Origin: Lasiosphaeris hirsuta
Lineage: Eukaryota > Ascomycota > Sordariomycetes > Sordariales > Lasiosphaeriaceae
Length of the DNA: 64,000 bases
Assembly (NCBI GenBank): GCA_030549175.1
Contig: JAUKUA010000001.1
Span: 5,580,001-5,644,000, forward strand
Direction of reading: 5' to 3'
Part shown: positions 21,306-33,750 of the stretch, piece by piece
Layout of the letters: every line of letters starts with the position of its first letter
Position numbering within the stretch: position 1 is the stretch's first letter
Notes under the pieces: generated by a model
Told to the model about the DNA's origin: nothing
What the model saw: only the letters and a program-made list of their open reading frames with translations
Database searches by the model: none
Program-made: the position numbers and the translations under genes

Positions 21306-23591
21306 ATTGATCGAGGAAAGATGGGTTGACGCTCTCGGGAGCCCGAACGATCACCCTGGAAGAGAAGTCATGGAGTGGCGAGGTGGATTGCAGCGGGACG
21401 CTTCAAGGTAGGCTCCAAGGTAGATCGAGGCTTGGGTCGAAGGTGTCTTCTTTTTGCCTTTCCGTTTTCCCTACTCCCGTGCGGCTGAAAGTGCAGGTCC
21501 CCTCGTGTTGAAATTGTTATGATGGTCAGTCGAGGCCCTTTTCTGCAGGGCAAGCGGTTGCCATGTGTTTGTAATGGGGGCCAGGGCAAGGGTGGAGTGG
21601 GTGAATGGTTGGATGGATGGATGGGGCTGCTGGACTGCTGGAATGTTGTGAATGCTGTGAATGCAAGCAAGGACGTGGAAGCGAATGGGGGGACGAGGCG
21701 GGGTCTTTTACCCGGTGTAAGCAGGCGAGGCAGGGTGAGGCAGGTTCGACGCGCCAGGCGTGCACCAATGGAAGGTGCTGGAGATGGGATAGGCAGCTCA
21801 GGGGACGGGACCGCAAACGTGCGTCTCCGCCGCTGATCCTATGGGACGCTATTAGTGTGTCATTGCCGAGTACAGCCAGGTTTCCCCTGGGGATGCGCTG
21901 TGGCCACTAATGGTTCTCTCCTGGGTCAAACCGCCTCCAACTCGGCGTCTCCCCTGATCACAGCCAAGCAACCGAGCAGCAGGTCCCTGCCTGATCTCAA
22001 CCTCACTACCTTGGTTTTTCCATCTTCATAAGTAACAATAAGTAACAAGGCCCAAAGTGATTTTGCTATGAAACGAACAGCGGCAACTCAATTTGAGGTG
22101 TTCTCACCTAGCGAACCTTGCCCTCGGCTCTGGCTGGATAGTGGGATGGCCCGCGAGAGTGCAGCAATACCGACGACAATTGCCCCCGATTCCATAGCCG
22201 GCGCGACGGGACCTGCTCGGATGCGCAATGTCCGCTTGATTCGCTCGCTTACGGGGACAAACACAGTGCTGTCAGCCGTCCATGCTCTTGTCGCCACCAC
22301 GCGCCCTCTGTTGCCCTTGGCCCCTCGTCGTCAACAATCAACAGTTTCACGGTAACACTGCAGGACGCAGCAGTATCGGATATCGGCGATTGGTGTCAGG
22401 CGGGCCCGACCTGTGTCGGGGCGGCCTCAATGCCAGATGATCGAGTGAGGTGCAAGCTGCGGATCACGCTGCATCACGCTGCAGTCCCAAGCCCCCCGTG
22501 CTCACCCCCATCAACGGTTCTGCGAGGCAGGTGCTCAGAGAACGAAGTCCTGCTGTATGACTAACCAGTGGCGAGTTGTTCAACATCCCGATTCACCAAG
22601 CAACTCATCATCCTCATCCTCGGCCGACCCGTCTCGAACGTTCGAGATTATAGCTGCCGATCCGACACCCCATAAACACACACCCAAACGGCAAGCGGCT
22701 CCCAGTTGCCGACCGTTGGCCACCGGCCCTTTTTGGTGCATCACATTTCGGCAACTTGAGTGCGCAGCCAAAGTAACAATGGAACTCAAGCTGTGCTGCT
22801 GAACTGCTTGGTAAGTCCTGGCCTGCTTGGCAAAAGACCACACTCATTTAGCGTATGTGATGCAGAACGCTGTGTCTTGCTCAGTCAACCTACCACTCCA
22901 CCTCGGTTACCCGTTTAGACCGCCTTTGCAAAGCTGGATGCGCAGGCGAACGGCCCGGGGATCCCAGTCTCACCGCATAGTTGCATTGTTCTAGAAGCCT
23001 GCCCATAACGTGTATGCCGAAAACAACAAAATGCACCGTAGAAGGCATTGGTATTGTCTCGAGACTGTAATGCAAAAGCAGCGGGGTGGGCTCTGTTTCG
23101 CCCGAGAGCAATGGTGGACTTGTCAAGGTTGACTCGGACGACTTGATGCGCTGGGTTCGAGGGCAGAGGCCAAGAACATACATTGCCCCATACATTATTA
23201 CCCACCCAGGCAAGCGCCCCAGCCTCATCCCATTCCTACTTCATTCATTTGCTCAGGTATATTGTTGAACACAGCCATTGAGGAGAACCTGACAGCAAGC
23301 AGGAAAGGTTGGTGCCTGTGAGGTTGTTATAGTGACTGTACTTACACCAAGCCATTCACACGGATCAATGTCATTGAGTGCGAGCCCCCTCGTTATGTTC
23401 AAATTCTCAATTGTCCCCAAGAGAAATATCGCTATCTACTAAGTGCGGCATATGAGCTATTGCGGAGCGATATGTGATTACTGTGATGTTTTGTAACCGT
23501 AGACTATTCATCCTCAGTGACCAAGTTCGCAACACTCTGGGCAGAGGACCGAGGCAACACCTGAGTCCCCCTTTATCGAATCAGTCTTGTT
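21306..23591. other. 2.3-kb intergenic region
   Basis: Left part is the promoter of the Ser/Pro-rich gene (minus). I see no recognisable protein in the rest. The missing N-terminal part of the ABCA transporter relic would be expected at the right end but is not readable, so it has been deleted or has decayed. Confidence 0.45.
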
Positions 23592-24884
23592 TGAGTCGAA
23601 ATCCTCCTGCACTCGAAGCGTGTCATTCAACCCCGTGTCTACGCCGTCATCCACACCATCTCCAAGCCACTCCCACCTAGCCAAGTCACACTTGTCGGTA
23701 ACCAAAGCGAGGCCGATTCTCTCTGCATGACCAATTTCATCGGCATATCAAGCTGCTACGCCGTGGTCACTTTCAACGACTCGCTTCTGACACCCCTGAC
23801 AAGCGAAATGAACAAGACATGGAACTACACAGTATGCGCATCGACCCTATCCGCAGCGGCTACAAGTTCAATGTCTTCTCCATGGGCGCCAATGATGTCG
23901 AGGTGTGCCACATGCCCGTCAAGCTTGCCGTCGACAATGCCATCACCCGGTCGACGGGGGTCCCTAATGCGGTTATGTTTAGCGGTATTACGCAAGAGTA
24001 TACGGACGTGTTGCAGAGGGCGGGTTGGAACATGGCCGTGATCGGAACCTATGCCATTGTCTTCTTCCTGAGTACACTTCCGGCTGTCTACCATATCGTT
24101 GACTTCGTATCGGCGGAACGGGCGGCGGGAATGTCGCAGCTTATCGATGCTATGGGCGGTGGGCCCGCGGCTAGCGTCCTCAGCTTGTCGTTGGCGTTTT
24201 CCGCCGTTAATTTTATCGGCTGGGTGATAGAGGGATGTTGTAAGTTCTTCTCCTTTGGCCACCGGAAGTGTATCTAAGGCACGCACGTCTGACTTTCCTA
24301 GTGTGCAAGTATACCAGAATTTACTCTTCCCCGACTCTAACGCCGCCATATTTATATTTTGGCAAGTACCCTCCGGCCTCGCTTTTATCGGCGCGAGTGT
24401 TTTCACTGCCGCCTTTTTCTAACAGCGAAGAATCTCTAGTGTTTTGGCCATGATCTGCTTTTGTTTCTTTGGGAGTGGAGCCGCAATACTAATAAACAGA
24501 AAGGTCGACACAACTAGGGTCATCGTCCTCTCACTTTTGTTTCCATCAATGAACTACGTCTTTGCGTTGTCTCGGGTACGTGGTCTTCCGGATACAGTGC
24601 ACTTGCTCTTGGGGTTACTAGGTCAGATGTTGACAGCAGCGCCTGCTTTTGTTCGCTTATAGATGGTCAGGTTTTCTCTTGTCAATCAACCGGTTGACAT
24701 GACCGTCGCGGCTGTCTTTCTTCTGGAAGGAACAGATCTTATGCCTCAAAGCTACGAGGTAGCTCCGTGGATGTTCTGGCTGCTGCTCGTCGTTCGAATT
24801 TTCGCCTACCCTGTGCTCGCCGTTCTAGCTGAGAGGACAGTTTATGGTCTCAACTTTAGGATTCAAACATTCTCCGATACCCCT

Positions 24885-24897
24885 GGGGGGGGGGGGG
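24885..24897. repeat. 13-nt poly-G run with a frame slip in the ABCA relic
   Basis: Homologous sequence before the run is in one frame (LNFRIQTFSDTP) and after it in the next (LNAAVQIAGLQMFYPSAWYK), so the run length breaks the reading frame. Confidence 0.85.
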
Positions 24898-27800
24898 AAG
24901 CTCGGCGAGCTTTCGGCACGGAACTTGAATGCTGCCGTCCAGATTGCGGGACTCCAGATGTTCTACCCGAGCGCCTGGTATAAAACGTTCTTTCAAATAA
25001 ATGATAAAACAGGTCCGAGGGCCCTTGACGGTCTGAATCTTGTTGCCCACAAGCACCAGATTATGTGTTTGCTGGGGGTTAATGGTGCGGGAAAGTCGAC
25101 CACGTTAGATCTGTTGTCAGGCTTCCAGGTGCCTACCGCCGGATATATTTTCATCAACGCTCGCGCTTCCCAGGTAGGTTTGCAACCCTGCCGTACATTA
25201 CACTGCTGGTGGAGATGCTTACCTGCTTCGAAATAGGTGTGTGTCCTCAGAGAAACGTACTTTTCGGAAGACTCACTGTACTCGAGCATGTCAAGTTCTG
25301 GAGCAAGCCCTACACAACATCATTGCCGCTTGTGAATTGACCGCGAAGATAAATTGTCGGGCTGGAGCATTGAGCGGAGGTCAGAAGAGGAAGCTGCAGC
25401 TAGCGTGTATGTTTGTGGGTGGGACTATCATCTGCTTGATGGACGAAGTTACTACCGGGCTTGTAGGTTCCCGCTAGTGGGCGAGCAGTGCCGTCCCCCG
25501 TTCTTCCACCCCCACTGACCATGCTAGGATCCCGTGCCCCGACGTACAATATGGAATGTCATCCTCGCCGAACGGTCCAAGAGATCGATGGTCTTCACCA
25601 CCCACTTTCTTGATGAGAAGGAGGTTCTTGCGGACCATATCGTCGTCATTCGCTCAAAGGGCCAGATCAAGTGTCAAGGAACTGGCGCCGAGCTGAAGAA
25701 CCACTTCGGCGGAGGCTACCGTGTCTATCTCCCGATGGGCGCCGACATTGCTGGAGTCGATGCACCAAGGGCCATTCACCAGGACCGAGCCGTATACAGG
25801 ACATCGGACTCCAAATCGGCCGCCCAGCTCGTCTCAATGATGGAGATTACGGGACAGTCCAATGTACAGATCGCGAGGCCCAACAATAGAAGACGTATTT
25901 ATGAGGGTGGCACAGGAAGATATCGCTCTTACCCAGGGTGGGGCCGAAACCCCTAGTACTTCGGACACCGAAATGTATGAGAAACAGGAGGCAATTTCGG
26001 CGACGTTCCCATCTCATGGGAAGCTGAGTGCTGGGAAAACAACCTCTTCCTCACAGCAGGTTAGGATTCTGATGGGAAAGCGCCTGAGGATCCTCCCTCG
26101 ATACTGGGTAGACGCCTTTCTCACACTCGCCCTCTCTGTTGTCTGTATGCCACCCATCAAAACTTTTATACCGGGCGAGTACACACGGCCAGGGTGCTCA
26201 GGACCTACCTTTACTCAACGGAACATATCCCCGATCCGGATTTTGAACTCCGGACACGAGGGTGGGCTTGGTATACCGTTTGGGCCAGTTTCTGCCAGTA
26301 CGTCCTTTTTAGAGGTGCTAAGAGACTTCCCTCTCGGCGGCGAATACGACCTGCAACTATTTCCAAGAGACTGGGACATGATGGAGAGCTATGATAGGTT
26401 CCGATCTTGCCGTCATGGAATACCCCAAGCCAACCCCAAGTTTACTAAGGAAGGGTTTTATATAGGGGGTGGAATGCATCTTCCAACTGTGGCCCACAGC
26501 TCCGATTCTGGTCCCTCAGCATCGCTGGAGGTGCTGTCGATATATACGGCCGTGCGGAGTGGCGTCAAGATTGCGACCATGATTGAGTATAACTATGTAC
26601 CAGTTAGTTCCCCTCCCACTTCCTTTCTTGTTTTGTCCTTACTAATTGTTCCAAAGAGAGACTTTGGCGATTCCAGCTGGCAATATATTCTTGTGAGTGG
26701 GGCCTAGGGTACATGTTTATCATATGCCTCCTCCACGGTGTGACGGGGATCCTCCTCAGCTATCTAGTCTCAATGAGAGCCACATCACAGCTCTCGTCGT
26801 TTCTTCGGTCTCATGGGCTGGCAGCACTGTCGTGCTTTGGTCTGGCGCTAGCTTATTCGGCAAGCCCCTTTCGTGTTTTGTTTTACCGGGCGTTGACCCA
26901 ACATACGCCCAGTTACCATCCCTCCTGAGTGACCCGATATACGTGCAGCGTAACACCGACATCACGTCGTATCTACTCGGCCTAATATTCCCTATCGGCA
27001 ATGTCTTTCTTGCTATGGCCATTGGGCTGAATTTATATCAACTTGGCTGTCGCAACAACACAATGGCGAGTCCTGATTCTTGGTCTGGATATGGATTTCC
27101 CATAGCCTACCAATGCATTCAAGTAGTGCTCCTCGGCGGCTTACTTGTCTGGATTGATGGTGACCTGTCGTTCCTGTTGTTGCGGCGAGGATACGGAACG
27201 GGTTTCGATCCTAAGGTAAGCCCGGCCATCTTGACAGGATCAGGTGTCGAGGAGGAAGCCGCTCGCGTGAGGGCAGCACAAGATGGAGACCTGGTTCGTC
27301 TGGTCCATGTGTCAAAGTCGTTCAACGGCACCTCGGCTGTTGACAATGTTTCTTTTGGTCTCGGCCCGGGTGAAATTCTTGCGCTCCTCGGGCCAAACGG
27401 AGCCGGCAAGACAACTATTTGCAGCATGGTCCGAGGCGACACAAACCCCGATGAAGGAAGCATATTCTTGCGAGATATCAGCATCACTAGCCATGCACGC
27501 CGTCTGGTCCAGCAGGCAATCGGCGTGTGTCCTCAGTTCGATGCACTCGACCTCCTGACAGCGCGTGGGCATCTCGAGTTCTAGGCGCGAATCAAGGGCA
27601 TCGAGGACGAGGAAGAAGTGCGAGCTAATGCCGAAACCGCCCTGGCGCAAGTAGGGCTGACGGAGCACGCTGATAAGTTGGCATCGCAACTATCAGGCGG
27701 AAATCGGCGCAAACTGAGCGTGGCGATTGCATTGACGGGTAATCCAGCCATGCTTGTTCTTGATGAACTGAGCAGCTCGATAGACGCGGCAGCGAAGCGA

Positions 27801-28085
27801 GGCATGTGGAGAGTCCTTGCTGAGCAAATCGCACCTGGGCGTTCGATTCTACTGACAACACATTCGATGGAGGAAGTAGAAGCGTTGGCGACACGGGCTG
27901 CTATTCTGAGCCAGAAGATGCTGGCTATTGGGACAACGCATGTTCTTCGGCAACGGTATAACAACTTGTACCATGTGGAGCTAGTGCTGAGGACGGCGCC
28001 ACATTCGACGGAGGACGAGATGTGGGCTGTGGAGGGCTGGATTCGAGGAGATGTCGCAAACGCCACATTTGAGAGCACCAGCCTC

Positions 28086-28102
28086 GGGGGGGGGGGGGGG
28101 GG
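28086..28102. repeat. 17-nt poly-G run in the ABCA relic
   Basis: Uninterrupted G tract after the second nucleotide-binding domain. Family-like sequence resumes downstream in a different frame. Confidence 0.88.
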
Positions 28103-28417
28103 CAAGTCAAGTTTATGGTGCCGGTACCTTGACCGCCACAGGCCGTCGAGCATCAAGAAGAAGGCATTGATGCTGAACTGGAGACTGGGACGCTGGATGG
28201 ATCGGTTAGTCCTACGGTAGACACTGAAGGGGGAGGTGGTAGTGGTATCTGTCATGTTATCGAGCTTCTCGAGAAGCACAGGCTTGGGCTACAGGACTAC
28301 TCAGTTGGTGCCCCGACTCTGGAGAGGGTGTTCCTTAGTGTTGTAAAGGACGATTGCATGAAAGAGAATGGGCAAAAGAAACTCTCCTCTTGGAGGAGGG
28401 TTTTGGATTGGGCGTAG

Positions 28418-29195
28418 CATTACCATATTATAGACGAGACCTTGGGTGTTTGCAGTTCGGTAGGTAGAGGCCACACAGCCTAAATTTGGTGGTTGACCAC
28501 GGATTGGAGTGGGGTGATTGATACCTGCCGCCCTGCTATCGAAAAGGAAAGAGCTATCCAGGTTATTGATAGAATAGGCCATAGAAATAATTGCAACTTT
28601 GAGAGCAAATCGTGGGTGGAAGTCGGTTACATCCTAACTTACGATGCACTCGGAATCGGAACCATAAATACCTTATATCAAGGTACTTCGTAGGCAGTTG
28701 TAATTGAGAAAATTAAGAGTCACACGCCTGCGTTTGTGGGTGCGATTATCAATTCGAGCTCAAGCTTCCAGATGAAATACAATGATTCACTGTGAGTCAT
28801 TAGTGGCAGGGTTGCAGATGGTTCATTCCACGGTTTATCAGATCCTAGGTCCCCTGCCACGGGGCACTGGGCCGTATTATAGCGGGGGCCTAAATTAGCG
28901 ACTTTCTCAAGAAGGCTGTGTGCTGCCCGTTGCTTATTGACACCTTCCCATCGTCGACAAGTTGCTCGGGCTGTTTGCTCATCACTTTTCAATTTCAGGT
29001 CGTCTTCTGTGGTGGAGCTCGTGCGATTTTATTTGTCTGGGATTTCTTCTTCACCTCTCATTTTATTCTTGATACGAAGACGCTGTATTTAAAAAAGCGC
29101 ACGACCCACGATCTCGACATACTTCTCATAACACTCCCGATTTTATTCATCCTCGACGTCTAATTTGCGACTCGAACATCCTCACGCGCATCATC
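28418..29195. other. intergenic region, AT-richer
   Basis: Between the ABCA relic and FAP1. It contains the FAP1 promoter and leader. Base composition is noticeably richer in A/T than neighbouring housekeeping genes. Nothing else recognised. Confidence 0.45.
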
Positions 29196-32100
29196 ATGTC
29201 TGAAAATCCAGTACCACCAAACAACCCAAGAGGTTCCAGGCGAGGTAGAGGAGGTAGAGGCCGATCAAGAGGCGGCCGTCATCATGGATCTGAGCGACCA
29301 AGCGGCGCAGGCGAGGGTAGCCAGCCTTCGCAGACCGAGGATGTGACGAGCCAGTCAAGACCGGCTGCTGAGGTTTCAAGTGAGGCCCCGGTAGACGTAG
29401 TCACAGAAACCGAAAGGGGGGGGCGACGGGGCTTACGGCGTGGCAGAGGTACTGCTTCTGGCCAGCGCTCAGTCATCGTCTCTCATCGGACACGCGGCGG
29501 GCCTCGAGCGGCCCCAGGCCTGGCACTGAACAACTCGCCCGGTTTGAGCGTAGATGCACCAGAGTTTGTCCCAGGTCAACCGATAGCATCTTCAAGGTAT
29601 GTAACAATTCTCATGTTGGTGGAGCTTGGCATGATTCAAGATTGCTCACACGAGATAGTGCTGGGCCGAGAGTAGCGGCTGCTAAACCAAAACCATCTGC
29701 GAGGAGGATGTCCAAGTCCTCAGCATCAGACTTGTCAACTCGCATTCACGAGGACATACTAAATGGGCAGTATGAGTGCGTCATATGCACTAACGAGGTT
29801 GTGCGCACTTCTCGGATCTGGTCGTGCTCCGTTTGCTGGACTGTCACCCATCTTCATTGCGTCAAAAAGTGGCATACCAACCAAACGAAAAACAAAGAAG
29901 ACCATAACCCTAACCCGGCCCCTGGCTGGCGATGCCCCGGCTGCAACTCGTCTCTATCAGAAGATCCTGGACCGCACCACTGCTGGTGTGGAAAAGAGCT
30001 CGACGCGAAACCCATCGCTGGACTACCCCCTCACACTTGCGGGCAGACTTGTTCAAAGCCTCGAGCTACATGCCCGCACCCATGCCCATTAATGTGCCAT
30101 GCAGGGCCCTGTCCGCCATGCACGCTGAAGGCGCCAACTCAGACGTGCTATTGTGGGAAGCACATGGTTACCAAGCGTTGTGTCGAGAGCGAGTATGGTA
30201 AGGGATGGAGCTGCCAAGAGATATGTGGTGATCTACTTCCGTGTGGAGAACACACATGCTCCAGACTGTGTCACTCCGGTTTATGTGGCGCTTGTGAGAT
30301 TCCGATACTATCCACCTGCTACTGCGGAGTAGAGCAACGCGAGATACCTTGCGACCAGCGTGATGAGCTCCTGGAGTCGTTCAGATACCGACAACACGAA
30401 TCGCCGGCGGCATCCGGTGATGTGCCAACTGATACCGATTCCGATTCCGATTCCGATCCCTGGTTTGACGGCTCGTTCCAGTGCGGCAAGCAGTGTGGAA
30501 GGAATTTTGATTGCGGCCATCATACATGCCAAAAGGCATGCCACCCCCAGGACGAGGCTCCAGCTCACTGCTCCTTTTCTCCAGACCTCATTACCCACTG
30601 CCCATGCGGAAAGACCTCCCTGCAGTCGATATCAGCGGAACCGAGACAGTCCTGTCAAGATCCGATTCCTCGTTGCGACAAACCATGCGATAAAGCTCTT
30701 GCCTGTGGCCATCTTTGTCAGAACAAATGCCATATAGGCCCCTGCGCGCCCTGCCCTCGGTATGTCGATATTACCTGCCGGTGTGGAAGAACGGCGGTAA
30801 ACTCTGTCTGCCACCAGGGTAATATTGAACACCCCCTTTGCTTCCGCATTTGCAGGGCCCAGCTCAACTGCGGACGACACGAATGCGGGGAGCACTGCTG
30901 CACAGGGGAGAAGAAGGCTGCCGAGAGACGGAAGCAAAAACGGAACGCAAGCGACAACTACGAGGCGGAACACATTTGTCTCCAAGTTTGCGGCAGGCAG
31001 TTGAAGTGCGGTAGGCATGCCTGTCAACAGCTCTGCCACAAAGGGCCGTGCCCGTCCTGCCTGGAAGCTGTGTTTGATGAGATCAACTGTTCCTGTGGAC
31101 GTACTGTGCTCCAGCCTCCACAGCCGTGTGGAACTAAGCCGCCAGAATGTCGATATGAGTGCACCAAGGCTCGTCCATGTGGCCATCCAACCATCTCCCA
31201 CCAATGCCATACAGAGGATATACCCTGTCCCAAATGTCCCTTCTTGGTAGAGAAATTGTGTATTTGTGGTAAGAAGGTTTTGAAGAATCAGCCTTGCTGG
31301 TTTGGCGAGACTCGATGTGGTTTACCTTGCGGGAAAAAGCTCAAGTGCGGGTAAGCATCATGGAGTAGTCCTCACATCTTTGCTGAAGGCTAAAGACTTA
31401 TAGGACACACTTGTGCAGAGAGCTCTGCCACAGGACAGGGCAATGTGAAGATGCGGGTATCAGTGGTTCGCACTGCCCCCAGCCATGTGGGAAGGTGCGG
31501 AAATCGTGCGAACACAGTTGCGCCGACCAGTGTCATGCCCCCTATCGTAAGTCAATCGTATTGTTCCTTCAAGCATGCCGGATGCTAATAGTGTATAGCT
31601 TGTAAAGAGGATAAGCCTTGCGAGTTCAAGACTTTCATTACCTGCTCCTGCCAGAACCGGAAACAGGAGGTTCGCTGCTTGGCTACCAAGCTGAATCCTT
31701 GGCCGGCGCGAGAGACAACCTTAAAGTGTGATGACGAGTGTCTCCGCTTACAGCGAAATCGCCGACTGGCCGATGCTCTCAATATTGACCCCGAGACACA
31801 TACCGACGACTTCGTCCCCTATTCTGATGCCACGCTTCGACTTTTCCGGGACAATGCTACTTGGGCCCAGGCTCAAGAGCGCGAGTTCCGTGTCTTTGCT
31901 TCTGCACCTGACGAGAAGCGCCTCCGTTTCAAGCCGATGCCACCTCACCAGCGTGCCTTCTTACATGCTCTAGCCACAGACTTCGGCTTAGACTCTGAGA
32001 GCGAGGACCCAGCACCGCATCGCCACGTCTGTGTATTCAAGACTCCCCGCTTTGTGTCCGCACCTCAGAAGACCCTTGCTCAATGTCTTCGCATTGCTCA

Positions 32101-32842
32101 GGCTGCTGCTAGCATCGGCGCTGCGGCATCTGCTGTCAAGCAACCCACGACATTCGCAGACCGTCAACGGCAAACAAGCCAAGCGTTCAACGCCTTTCTC
32201 CTCAAGGGCCCTCGGTTTGGGCTAACGGTTGAGGAGGTCGACCAGGCGCTTGCCATAGACTTGCTAGCTGTAGCTCGCTATGGGCCTGCGGTTAAGTTCA
32301 CAACGAGCTTCTTACTATCCGATGAAATAGTCATCAAGGCCACACCGGTGACCTCGACCGCGGCTATTGCGACTGCTTCACTAGCAGCCACACCACAGGC
32401 TGTTGAATCTGCGCTGACTGCCGTCAAGCCTGCGCTTGTGAAGACGGTGTCTCTTCTCAACCTCGCGACCTCTGTGACGTTATGCCACGCCGACTCTTCG
32501 CTCAATATTGTACGGAAAGAAGGCGACGCCGGGTCAGCAGGCGGCTGGAATGCAGTAGCCAGCCGGCGACGGACCGCGCAGACCGGAGGGACCACAGCAC
32601 CCTTAAGCCCAGTCCCTCGCTCCTTCCTCACATTCCGGAAGGTGGACTTGAAAAAAAAGCAAAGAGAAAAGGAGAGGGAGCTGCTAGCTTCGCCAGTTGA
32701 AGATGACTGGCTTACTGCGGCGGAGCAGCTGGAACAAGACGAGGATGGGGTAGAGGGAAAGGACTCTGGGGTAGACAATACCAACACTGAAGAGCCTGCG
32801 GCTATCTCTAGCGGAGGTGACTCGGTAGGTTCAGGGCCGTAG
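29196..32842 (+). CDS. FAP1: NFX1-type zinc-finger protein, FAP1 homologue
   Basis: Four exons: 29196-29596, 29659-31350, 31404-31546 and 31599-32842 (1159 aa); all three introns are 52-62 nt, GT..AG. The N-terminal 130 residues are Gly/Arg-rich (RGGRGRSRGGR). A RING/PHD-like Cys-His finger follows at about 173-225 (ECVICTNEVV ... HLHCVKKW ... RCPGC). Then come about nine NFX1-type repeats with the CG-H-C--CH-G-C pattern (for example CGRHACQQLCHKGPCPSC). After residue about 855 there is an R3H-like region (PPHQRAFLHALATDFGLDS, HVCVFKTPRF). A DSDSDSD stretch separates repeat groups. Yeast Fap1 binds the rapamycin-binding protein Fpr1, and human NFX1 is a transcriptional regulator; the finger suggests possible E3 ubiquitin ligase activity. 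The gene converges on BEM46. Confidence 0.95.
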
Positions 32843-33750
32843 GGAGGGCATAAGGTGATAGCACGAGGCCTCTTCCTGCATTGAGCACATAGGAGACTTG
32901 TCGATTCTGTCCAGACCATGACCGTTTATCCTTGAGTTTGAGGACATTCAGTCGCCTGGGCATCTGGAGACAACGCTCAATTCTCAGCGTATGACGAATG
33001 ACAGGGTAGCATGTAGTTAGAGCGGGGTAATCTTCCGTGAACAAGCTGCTATCGTACCGAATAGTATGCTTAGACCATGTTTCCTCGGTTGCTCTCATCC
33101 TCTCCATCTCCACTCATCCATTTCTTGTTGGAACCCACTATAACCGCATGATTGTCATTTCACATCACCTTGTCCCTCGCCAATACGCCCAATCCATGAG
33201 ATACCGAAAACCGCGGGAAAAAAAAAGGCGCGACATCGGTAAGTCTTATAACTTCCCAACACAGATGCAGGTGTTCAATTAATTTTCCCAAGTCTGACTG
33301 CCCACTCTATTGACGAGTGACGGACCTGTCTTGAATATAGTGCATGTCATACGCGAGTCCCCTTTTGGGTAACATACAACGGTGCGATATAGATTACCAA
33401 CTGCACCCCCAACCGTCCGCCGATCAACGCCATCCCCATCATGCGTGATGTTTCTTTTGCCATCGAAGACGGAGGAGCCGTCCAGGTCTCGGAATCTACA
33501 CGCGTGGCCTATGTAGGAGATAGTCAATTACCCGAGACGGGAAGCTTTATCATTGAGTACGTGACGAGTTTTATTTCGGGGTATCAATAAATAGCCGTAC
33601 AGACCGGAGTCCCCATACAAAATCCGCCCCTTTTCACACATATCCTCATTACAAGTAGCCCTTGATATCAAACACCACGAGTCATCATGTATCCGGCTTC
33701 ACCGTCATTTCTCTTGCTCCTCCAACCAACCATTGAAAGATGTAATCATG
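32843..33750. other. convergent intergenic region
   Basis: The 3' flanks of FAP1 (+) and BEM46 (-). No gene, RNA or long repeat seen. Confidence 0.5.

Larger units (their letters stand above)
23595..28417 (+). pseudogene. inactivated full-size ABCA-type ABC transporter
   Basis: Remnant of a TMD-NBD-TMD-NBD transporter of the ABCA class. The readable part starts in the first extracellular loop (VYAVIHTISKPLPPSQVTL). Transmembrane helices follow around 24030-24850 (AVIGTYAIVFFLSTLPAVYH, VIVLSLLFPSMNYVFAL). NBD1 retains Walker A GVNGAGKST, signature LSGGQKRK and Walker B-like ICLMDEVTTGLD. NBD2 retains LLGPNGAGKTT and LSGGNRRKLS, but Walker B has drifted to LVLDELSSSID. Plausible introns remain (for example 25174-25236 and 25466-25529). 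Lesions: frame slips near 23830, 24240-24303, a 13-G run (24885-24897), 25300, 25880, several in the second TMD (26100-26720), and after a 17-G run (28086-28102); in-frame stops TAA 24420-24422 and TAG 27582-27584. The N-terminal region is missing. The last readable block is VIELLEKHRLGLQDYSV to the stop at 28415. Confidence 0.88.

Noticed and set aside
23727..28417. Treating the ABCA region as an intact many-intron gene
   Set aside because: Several breaks have no splice sites that restore frame, and the stops at 24420 and 27582 interrupt otherwise continuous homologous frame.
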